Shown: positions 55,595-64,000 of the stretch, one piece after another
Layout of the letters: the number at the start of each line of letters is the position of its first letter
How positions within the stretch are numbered: the first letter of the stretch is position 1
Source: Persicaria tinctoria
Taxonomy: Eukaryota; Streptophyta; Magnoliopsida; Caryophyllales; Polygonaceae
NCBI GenBank assembly: GCA_037127255.1
Contig: JBANSL010000005.1
Location: forward strand, 81,721,160-81,785,159
DNA: 64,000 bases
Direction: 5' to 3'
The notes under the pieces: model-generated
Database searches by the model: none
What the model saw: the letters and a program-made list of their open reading frames with translations, nothing else
Told to the model about the DNA's origin: nothing
Made by a program: the position numbers and the translations under genes

Positions 55595-56139
55595 CCATAA
55601 GTAAACCATAAATATGCACTGGATTTCCTCTTCCCTTAATTCCCTAGGATAATGACCATAACTCAAAACATCATCCGATGTAGATGGATAGATCAAATTT
55701 AATGTACAAACTCGAATCCTAACTATGAATCCTCAATAAATCGCAAAAGAATTTCAAGTCATGATCGATTTGGACTACAATTACATTTCAAGAAACATTC
55801 CTAATAGATCAAATTTTATACCTAATTAAATGAATCAAACAGATTAGATTAATACACAAATCATAGAAAGAAGAATGAGATTCATGAGCTATGAGATGAT
55901 TGGTGGCTGAAACCTCTGCTCTATGGCAATGAATTTCTAATGACTCATTGATCGAGTGTTGGGATTTCTCTATTTTTTTAAAGAATTGAAACTGAATTCG
56001 ATTGAGAGAGTAACTAACAAACTCTGATTATTGAACCAAAATCGTCAGTGGTACAATACAAGCTCTCTGTATTTATACAGAAGCAGCAACAGAAATGTAA
56101 CAGAAACGGAAGCAGCTAAAATGACCATTTTTTCCTTCA
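55595..56139 (-). repeat. Right arm of the inverted duplication, carrying a single copia C-type LTR
   Basis: Inverted copy of 53014-53557. The LTR (about 55985-56139) contains CTGTATTTATACAGAAG, the inverted TATA region. Beyond the LTR the sequence passes directly into the L1 reading frame (about 56155). Confidence 0.93.
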
Positions 56140-56154
56140 CTACACAAGCACACC

Positions 56155-58600
56155 AGTAATCTCTAATAGTTCTGTTCTGCTCCTCCTCCGCCAGACTCCT
56201 ATCAATCACTCCTTCAAGACTCTCCTCCAACAACCATCTATCCTTCCAGAAGAGGATCGACTGTTCATCTCCGACGACCCACTTTATACCCTCATTCACC
56301 ACCCTATTGAGGCTTCTTCTCATGCTCGCCCAGATTGCTGAACATCCCACCATCACGGTACCATTGTCGCGGACGTATTTGGCCTGCAAAATCCTGCACC
56401 ACATTGCGCTGTTATTGTTATTAATAAACCTCCAAACCAATTTACCTGTGACCGCAATGTTCAAATCCTTCATAGATCGCACTCCCAGACCTCCGCTAGC
56501 TTTCGGCTTGCAAACATCCTCCCAAGCAACTAAATGAATCTTCCTTTGAACATCATTATCTCCCCAAATGGAGCCCCGAACCGCCTTGTCGATTGCTTCA
56601 CACATCGCAGCCGAGAGTGAAACAGTGGCCATGGTGTAGATTAGTATCGAATTAAGGACAGATTTAGCTAGCGTCACCCGACCCGCCAGACTCAGTCGCT
56701 TTTGCCGCCACCCCGCCAATCAGTTGGTCACCTTATCGAGCAAAGGGTTGAACGTATCTTTCTCAATTCTAGTATGTAAAATCGGCATCCCGAGGTAACT
56801 ACCCAGGTTAGTAGTCACTTCGAAACCGCATCTTGCTTTCAGATCCTCAACGACGGCCTCAGACACATTGGGGGACACAAACAGCTTCGACTTGCTGATG
56901 TTCACCCGCTGCCCGGAAGCCTTGCAAAACTCCTCCAGAACCTCTTGTATAACTGTGAGTTGTGAGATAGACGCCTCCGCCACCAACACAATGTCATCCG
57001 CGAACATGATGTGTGAGATCTCTGGTTCGTTCCTCGTAACTTTAGCCGGTTTCCAGCAGCCTCTATGCACAACCCTCTCCACCATGTGACTGAGTCTTTC
57101 AATGCACAACACGAAGAGATAGGGAGAGATCGGATCCCCTTGTCTGATGCCCCTAGAGGGTTCAAATTCCTCCGTAACCTCACCATTAACAAGAACACGT
57201 GTATTTACGGAACTCATGCATTCCATGATCCACTTTTTCCACTCCTTGGGCAGCCCCGTATCGACAAGAGTATCAGCAACGAAGTCCCAATGCAGCCTGT
57301 CATAGGCCTTTTCGAGTTCGATTTTGAGTATCATCCAACCGACTTTGCCTTTCTTCCTTCTCATGGAGTGCACCATCCCTTGCATAACGACGATATTGTC
57401 CGTAATCTGCCTCCCCGGAACAAAACTACCCTGCATAGGTCCAATGAGAGATCCCAACAGAGGCTTAATCCAGATCGCCAGAACCTTGGTAATGATCTTG
57501 TAGATGACGTTGCATAGATTGATCGGCCGGAACTGGAATATCAATTCAGGCCTATCCACTTTAGCTAAGAGGAAAATAAGAGTCTCGTTCGCAGCCCTAG
57601 GAAGCTTACCAGTAGTGAAGAAGTCCCTAACAAACTTGATAACATTGCAACCCACCGTCGACCAACATTTTTGGAAGAAGATAGCTTGGAATCCGTCAAT
57701 TCCAGGTGCTTTGAAGGCGTCCATTTCCTTAACGGCATTATATATCTCCACATCCGAGATCTTCTTGTTCAACTGCTCCAAGTCTTCCGACAGGATTTCA
57801 GGGAAGGCTCCCCTCTCCAGATCAATGGGAACCCTTTCCGCATCCGGGATGGTATAAAGGTTCTTGAAGAAGTCCACAACCTTACCTTCAATCACCTTCA
57901 TATCCAGCGTCTCCGAGCCGTCTTCATCCTTCAAAACCTGGATCCTGTTTCTCTTGCGCCGGATAACGGTCGAGAGGTGGAAATAAGAGGTGTTTCTATC
58001 TCCGGCTTTCAACCAATTCTCTCTGGATTTCTGAAACCAAAGAAGTTCCTCCTGCTCAAGCACTTTATTTAAATCGGATTGAATTCTGCTCTCCTCGTCA
58101 ATCAATTCATTCATCGGACATCTGTTAATCTCCACCTGGACCCTACGCAGCTCCTCCGCCACCTTACTTTTCCTTTCAAAAATGTCACCAAACACCTCCC
58201 GGTTCCATTTGAGTAAGCAATCTTTGAGATGTTCCATGGCCGCAGGCGCATTCTCGTCTCCATTCCACTCCTTATCCAGCAAACCATTGAACTCCGGGTG
58301 AGTCAACCAAGCAGCTTGGAAACGAAACGGCCTTCTACTCTTATTAAGGTGCATCGGCGGATTCATCGTGAGCAATAAAGGAGCGTGATCGGAATTGAAC
58401 TTCGGCAAGTGGCGAACCATAGCTTCCGGCCAATCCAAACGAGCCTCTGCATTTCCCATCACCCGGTCAAGGCGTCTCTCCTTCAGAGTATCCACTGTCT
58501 TACCTCTCGACCAGGTAAACGTAGGTCCCACGAACCCCAAATTAATCCACCATCCCAAACTCATCAATCCAGCTTCTGAAAGAGTCCAAATCCGGAGAAA
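56155..58600 (-). pseudogene. L1-type LINE: reverse transcriptase and C-terminal region (broken)
   Basis: Minus strand, from the end of the endonuclease (TFTWSRGKT, SDHAPLLL) through the RT: KAPGIDGFQAIFFQKCW, FRPINLCNVIYKIITKVLA, LKIELEKAYDRLHWDF (motif A, with Glu where the catalytic Asp is expected), GIRQGDPISPYLFVL, and HIMFADDIVLVAE (catalytic FADD). A TGA at 56717-56719 interrupts KVTN-LAGWRQKR. The following region (56155-56716: LSLAGRVTLAKSVLNSI, ASGGLGVRSMKDLN, FWKDRWL) is the usual post-RT zf-RVT area. It is truncated by the copia LTR arm, so its 3' end and poly-A tail are absent. Confidence 0.92.
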
Positions 58601-59098
58601 GGTTGTCGTCATCCTCATTTTGCTCCCAGTTGTTAATGATGCAGTTGAAATCCCCGCCGACCACCACAGGACCAGCAATATTCTCCGTCGCAGTCGAAAG
58701 ATCCCTCCAGAAACCTCTCATGTCCTGAGCATTCAGATGACCATAGACAACAACCAGGTGAAACTTCTTCCCATCATACCCAACTTCAGCGACGACAAAT
58801 CTCTCATGAGCCCTCCTGATAGTAATATTAACCGTATCATCATTCCACAGAAGCCACACGCCTCCTTTAAAACCGTTAGCTTCCACAATATACCTGCAAG
58901 AAAAATCCATACGATCACACACCTCTTTCGCCCGAACCCCGGAAATTTTGGGTTCGAAAATCGCTAAGACATCAACTTTGTGACGCTTCAACATATATCT
59001 AATAGCCCTGCGGAACCCGTCACTACCGGCACCACAACAATTCCAAAGTAGGCAATTCATCAAAACAAGTTGATAAAGAAACCGGGAGCACCAGGACA
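58542..59098 (-). pseudogene. L1-type LINE: APE endonuclease domain
   Basis: Starts at ATG 59098 (MSWCSRFLYQL) just after the end of ORF1. Contains LLWNCCGAGS, VDVLAIFEPKISG, VVVYGHLN, and GGDFNCIINNWEQN, the conserved steps of the exonuclease-endonuclease-phosphatase fold. A 4-base insertion near 58545 (GATTAATTT) puts a stop after EFGMVD and shifts the frame into the RT ORF. Confidence 0.88.
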
Positions 59099-59100
59099 TC

Positions 59101-60124
59101 TTAAGCAGATTCCCTATCAATACCGTCTTCAACCATCATCGTCACCTCCATAGGTGCGCTAGAATTGGTCGCATCCTTACCTTCATCCGTATCCAACCTT
59201 TCTCTGTTCGCTGTGTTCTCCGAACCCTGAACCACATTGATTTCGACCTCCGGATATACCTCAACCCTCTCGCCGTCTTTACTGGTATTGGCAAGGGGAT
59301 TACCCTGTACCCCTTCAACATTAATATTCATCCCTCTAATTGGGTTGGAATCTTCCTGGCCCGGGCCACTTCCAATCACGAGACCTTTGAGATTTTGGAA
59401 ATAAGATTCCGGATCTGTCCTCGGCCTTTTAAGTGGCCCAGTCTGGTCTCTCGCATTCAGGCCCGTCTCATTGGGCCCTTTTCCCTTCCCCTTCGGCCTT
59501 CTAGGTTTACTCTTCTTACTAGAATCGCCAATCACAAAATTTATTTGTCATTGGTGCTGTGTAGCCTGCACCTGCACATTCTTTTTGCCATTCGCCTCAA
59601 CACCGTTCTTCTTGCTTTTATCCCCATCAATTCCAACGCCTTCATTAATGGTATCCCCTTCAATTCGCGCGTTATCCTCATTACTCCTCCTTGCGGCTCC
59701 CGAGGGATTCTTTACGGATTCCACCTGACCGTTGTCCACCCCTGGCCCGGCGTCCCCACCGACCCTACTGGTTTCCTTTCTTGCTTTGATTCCGGCGCCG
59801 GCGACTGACTTCCATCCACGACCCATAGCAACCTCTATTCTCCTCCATAGTTTCCCGGGTGTCCGTTCCTGGAGTTCTTCCTTCCCCCTTATCAACTCCT
59901 GGATTACCGTCTGTCTCCATGTCTTTCGTCTCGCCATTACTCCCTGGTTCCTTTCTATGTTCCTTCCTTGATTCTCCTCCAATATTGCACTGCATCGCCA
60001 GATGGCCAAACCTGCCACATTTGAAACAAATTTTGGTAAGTCCTTCGTATTCAAGAAAATAAACACATCCATTGATTGTTATGGTTCCTTTAAGAGGCTT
60101 CACCAGATCTACTATATTAAACAC
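59101..60124 (-). pseudogene. L1-type LINE: ORF1 with zinc knuckle (5'-truncated, frameshifted)
   Basis: GTITINGCVYFLEYEGLTK leads into the CCHC knuckle CFKCGRFGHLAMQC (about 60040-60000), typical of plant L1 ORF1 after a DUF4283 region that is missing here. A charged linker and basic C-terminus (KKSKPRRPKGKGKG) follow in other frames (59548-60072, 59101-59535), so at least two shifts occurred. The 5' edge lies in a 24-bp direct repeat. Confidence 0.82.
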
Positions 60125-60142
60125 ATCGATTGATTGTTATGG
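60060..60142. repeat. 24-bp direct repeat at the 5' edge of the L1 element
   Basis: TAAACACATC-C/G-ATTGATTGTTATGG ends at about 60083 and again at about 60142, 59 bases apart and identical but for one base. One copy lies inside ORF1 and the other just outside. Confidence 0.9.
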
Positions 60143-60157
60143 ATTATATAATAGTAA

Positions 60158-61039
60158 GAGCATCTGCCACCATACCTTAAATTTGGTAGGCTATATCTTT
60201 GGTTTTAGCATATGGAAAAGGCTAACTTAAAAAATAGCCATACATATTTTTTTAACTCCTCCCACCATAGTGTATAAAAGGGTAGGTTTTATTTAAAATT
60301 ATGAACAACAACTAGTTTACAAAACTAAATACTTGCTATATTATACATTACAAATTATAATGTATAATATATATGTTATTTTAAGAAACCTTAAATAATG
60401 ATTATGTATTAAATTAATTTGGTTCAATTATATTCAAATATTAGTCTCAAATTTACAAGCTTGTTTATGAGTTTGTAACATTATAATTTTTATAATTCGC
60501 TGACTCCGTACGTCGACTATGATCGATAAAAAGATGTCATTATCAGGCTCAAATACATAATTATTAATTTATTGAATGGTTTTGTTATTTTTTCAAAGTG
60601 TTATGAAGATGTCATTATCATATTGTGTAATTTTTTTTTATGTTGTATTACGACACATTAATTAATGATTATGTATTGAAGTCATTTTGTCCGATTATGC
60701 TCAATATTAGACTTATATGAAAAAACTTGTTATGAATAATGTATTGGCATAATTTTTATTTTTATCAAAATTTAATAGCATAAAATTAAAGGGCAAAAAT
60801 AAATTTAACAAAGTATACATGTGAAATAAGAATAATAAAAAAGGGTAAAAAGTGAAAAAAGGCAAAAAGAATAATAAATAGAAGGAGTATAGCATATGAG
60901 TTGAAATGGCATATATAGCAAGCTCCTGTAGACAATTGGTAAAAAAAAATTTGGGGAGATGTGAGATACACTACGGTGGGAGTGATTATATGGTATAATT
61001 GGGGTTTAGAGGGGTTTTGGGGTACGGTGGTAGATGGTC
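60158..61039. mobile_element. MITE-like element (882 bp)
   Basis: Inverted ends GAGCATCTGCCACCATACC and GACCATCTACCACCGTACC (17 of 19 positions alike). Flanks TAATAGTAA and TAATACTAT agree at seven of nine positions, suggesting a Mutator-like 9-bp TSD. The interior is AT-rich with no coding potential. Confidence 0.7.
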
Positions 61040-61079
61040 TAATACTATATTAAATATAGATTTAATTTTTTAAAAAAAA

Positions 61080-61246
61080 ATAAACGGTTCGTGTTGGATA
61101 ACCGACAAGGGTAAATGCCCGATCTAAATACGATCCGATTATTACCGTGTTTTAACGTGTCGTGTCATTTTCGGTTCGTGTTTTTTCGTGTCGTATCATC
61201 GTGGTTTCGTATCATGTCAGTCGTGTCGGATTTTTCTGCACACCCC
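61080..61246 (+). mobile_element. Right-end fragment of a GTGTCGTG-type hAT-like element
   Basis: Repeated CGTGTCGTGTC and GGTTCGTG motifs ending TTTTTCTGCACACCCCT, identical in style to the right end of 43620-44697. No left end found. Confidence 0.6.
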
Positions 61247-61289
61247 TGGTGGGAATGAGGCAAAAGGGGGATATGATTAAAATCCAATC

Positions 61290-61945
61290 CTAATATTCTA
61301 CTCCACCCCCTACAACCCTCCCTACTCCACTATATTTTTTTACATTTATTTAATTTTTAAAAAATTATATTTACATTACTAACATCTATTTTTATATATT
61401 TATAAAAATTTATTTTGAAAAATCATGTTTTATAATTGTATTTTGTAAACTATTATCTTTTTAAATTTAAAAAATTGTAAAACATGATTTTTCAAAATTA
61501 TTTTTTTTAAATATATAAAAATAGATATTAATAGTATAATTATAATTTTTTAAATTTTTTTAAGATTAAATAAATATAAAAAAAAATATTTTTGTGATGT
61601 AGTGATCTCCGGTGTTTAAAATCTTCTAATTCTATGAAATCAATGAGGATTTTCTACTCCCCTCCCTACTCCCTCCCCTACTCCACCAAAATAATTTAAC
61701 ATATATTTAATTTTTAAAAAAAAATAAAAAATATAGATTTATATTTCTAATGTCTATTTTTATATATTTGTGTAATTTTATTTTGAAAAGCCATGTTTTA
61801 ATTTTTTTTAATAATTATATTTTGTAAAATATTGTCTTTTTAATTTTTAAAAATAATTTTTCAAAATAAAATTTAATGAATGTTAAAAAAATTTACAACT
61901 TAAATAAATGTTAAAATAAATGAATGTTGTAGGGAGTGGAGTAGA
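61290..61945. repeat. AT-rich fold-back region
   Basis: ATCTATTTTTATATATTTAT through TTGAAAAATCATGTTTTA (about 61383-61434) is inverted at about 61477-61530, and similar text recurs at 61745-61800. CT-rich CTACTCC(A)CC blocks at 61301-61330 and 61655-61690 are inverted as GTAGGGAGTGGAGTAG at 61930, so this may be one or two MITEs of a CTACTCCAC-ended family. No gene. Confidence 0.6.
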
Positions 61946-62483
61946 GAGTGGATCCTTCTTGCTATGAAATATAGCGATCATGGTACAAATATCCTGTTAG
62001 GAGTCAATTCCCGAAAGAAATACTACAAATTCCTCAAAGAAATTAATTGGCGTTCAAATTGTTCATTGAAGTATAAATTCATGAGACGTAATTAATGCTT
62101 ATGAGTTATGACTTATGACTTATGACCAATACATTTAGACCAACCCAATTTTTTTCATTTTTTTAATACAGAAATATACGTAGTACAGTATTTAATTAAT
62201 TACGTATTTCCTAATTCCTACGTACAATATTTGACTTTGAAGATCAAAAATTAAAACCTCGCAACTCAATATTTGACTTTTAATATCATAATAACGGGGT
62301 TAATAAACCGACTAAAATTATAAACATGGTAAAAATTTATAAAGTGTTGGTAAAAGTCGTTAAAAATTTATGAAAAAAATATAAACTCCGTATGGGACGA
62401 AAAACAGTTTATTTGTAAAAAGTGGAGTTTATTTGATTGTTATTAGGGGTATTGTGGTACTTTCAATCCAAAATAATTCACAA
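61946..62483. other. AT-rich stretch, no feature recognised
   Basis: No ORF of note, no repeats beyond short AT runs. Some CTCCGTAT-type text (about 62386) common in plant repeats. Confidence 0.5.
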
Positions 62484-62513
62484 CTAGCCTATACCCCGTG
62501 CGCTACGCACGGG
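62484..62513 (-). other. Helitron 3' terminus (second Helitron)
   Basis: The minus strand reads a perfect hairpin CCCGTGCG-TAG-CGCACGGG (62513-62495), then GTATAGG and CTAG ending at 62484, followed by a T. This is a textbook Helitron 3' end and shares GGGTATAGG with the 23982 terminus. The body would extend to higher coordinates. Confidence 0.85.
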
Positions 62514-64000
62514 ATTTTTAAAATTAATCGACTCATGGGATTTTTAAAATTAATGTATACTTATCTTATTTTTTGAATGAATGTTATCATATTAATCAAC
62601 GCGTTTTAGATGATAAGAGTTTAAATATCTTGTAGACTATCTATGCTATGTGTAATTATGTAGTTATCATGTTGCTTAACTTTTGGTCTTTTGTGATCAA
62701 TTGAAATAGAATTTAGATTAAAAAAAAATTCATAAACAAAAAGCTTGAAATTACAGAATTTGAAAGTACACAATTAAGAAAAACAATCAAAGCTAAATCC
62801 ATGCCCATACATGACAGCAATGGTTGAATCGAAGCTAAATAAAATATGTATGCTGTCAAAATTCAGTAGTTGTAAATACGAAAATTGGAAGATGCTCCTC
62901 AAATTGACGCTGATTCTCCCGTGCCAATGTCAAATCAGTGACCTCAAAGTAGGAAGGATACCAAAGGATTACACTCCTTTGTACCAAAAACCAACATCAA
63001 ATAGCGGGCAGAAACTATAGTCTCGACATACAATCCCCTCCATCTTAGGCGTGAATTGTGCACCACACTGATGCTTCAACTTTGCAAGTATACTTCTTTC
63101 ATGATCATTGTTAGGACTCTTATTAAATAGCAAGCATAGAGATACAAAAAATTATTGATTAAATCGGCTAACCTATAAAATTCTGGGAAGCAGTAGTATT
63201 AGAAAAGTTAGAACCTAGGAGTGAGAGGTCCCTAACATGGATTATTTGACATCATTTCTTAGTGTTTACAATGGAGTTTTGGGTTGTGTCATAAAAATCC
63301 TATTCAGATTCCAACCTTTTATCAGTGTAATAAAATCAATAAGGTGCTAAAAATCTCAAGTGTCACATACTTACATCCAGAGTGGATTTACGAGAGCACC
63401 CTCTCTTCCAAAATAGATGATCTTTTATGTTTTCTAGGTAGGCAGTTGTAATAATTTGTGTTGTTGACTTTTTAAAAAAATTTGATTGGTTAAAATATGT
63501 AGTGTGTATTAAAAAATATTAAAATTTATGAAAAAAGTTAGTGAAATAATGATTTTTTTTAAAATGAAGTGTTTTATTAAAACTTGTGCATAAAGCTAAA
63601 AGCCCATTTATTTTGTAACGAATGGAGTAGTATCCACAAAGAGTCTTTTGCTGGCAAGCAATAAGCATAAACGACAAAATCAGTAACATGGTGTTTTAGT
63701 AACATTTACTTGTTAACAAACTGGATGCAAAAATGGTACGATGTCCAAGTCAGAAAGAGGAGAAAACAAATCATTGAGGAGACATAAGTTTGATCGATAC
63801 TAGTCATACTAATAGCGTAATAGCATAACCTAATCAGATAAGCTCAGTTCATAAAAATTGTGAGAAAACATATCTATTGTTTTGATCCTAGGTAAGGTGA
63901 CTTAAGTGGGAAATGCCACCTTGAAAATAAGAGCTTTTACCTTGTTTGTAAGAAGGAAGTAAATGAAAATGAGGAAGTAGAAGCACCTTAAGAACCTTAA
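62514..64000 (-). mobile_element. Probable body of the second Helitron, or flanking DNA; no gene seen
   Basis: About 1.5 kb of AT-rich sequence with only short ORFs (the longest, 62811-63020 plus, resembles nothing known). No Helitron 5' start was found before the window ends, so the extent is unknown. Confidence 0.4.

Overview
The window looks like intergenic heterochromatin of an angiosperm, probably a eudicot. The evidence is copia and gypsy-type LTR elements with plant tRNA primer sites, a Kaonashi-type MULE, Helitrons, hAT elements, TRIMs, L1-type LINEs, and one broken CYP76-like cytochrome P450 gene. I see no bacterial operon, CRISPR array, rRNA gene or intact tRNA gene. Almost everything is mobile DNA, and much of it is nested. 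Several nests can be proved because the host reading frame and target-site duplications (TSDs) are restored when the insert is removed in thought.

Layout. (1) 1-10.6 kb: a decayed minus-strand copia element (A) holds a 5.06-kb non-autonomous gypsy-like element (744-5800) and a solo LTR (7557-9485). (2) 10.7-24.17 kb: a plus-strand copia element (B) is split inside its integrase by an 11.5-kb Helitron (12493-23982). The Helitron's 5' end is amplified about tenfold in tandem, and a 9.0-kb MULE (13229-22257) sits inside that array. The MULE has an apparently intact three-exon transposase and a divergent DUF1985/Ulp1-protease gene with two lesions. It is also saturated with one 8-base motif, TGCTGACA: 30 exact copies on both strands, in exons, introns and intergenic DNA. 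(3) 24.2-26.4 kb: a GC-rich retroelement-like stretch with a hAT insertion. (4) 26.4-31.8 kb: two head-to-tail copies of a LINE whose protein ends in a restriction-like endonuclease domain, bounded by TAA microsatellites. (5) 32-44.7 kb: a GAGCTCG-rich inverted-repeat element, the CYP76-like fragment, a chain of four TRIM LTRs, a 7.2-kb TR-GAG element inserted in that chain, and several hAT elements. (6) 45.5-53.2 kb: copia element C, split by a small LTR element. Its 3' LTR and flank are repeated as an inverted copy at 55.6-56.1 kb, and a 61-base palindrome lies at the breakpoint. (7) 56.2-60.1 kb: a defective minus-strand L1-type LINE. (8) 60.1-64 kb: MITE-like elements, AT-rich fold-back DNA and the 3' terminus of a second Helitron.

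The strongest candidate for something undescribed is the MULE. Its dispersed motif recalls the VANDAL/VANC anti-silencing systems of Arabidopsis, where an element-encoded protein recognises a short motif accumulated in its own element. Here the motif also lies in coding exons, where it becomes a repeated Ala-Asp dipeptide. The second candidate is the TAA-bounded LINE with a restriction-like endonuclease.
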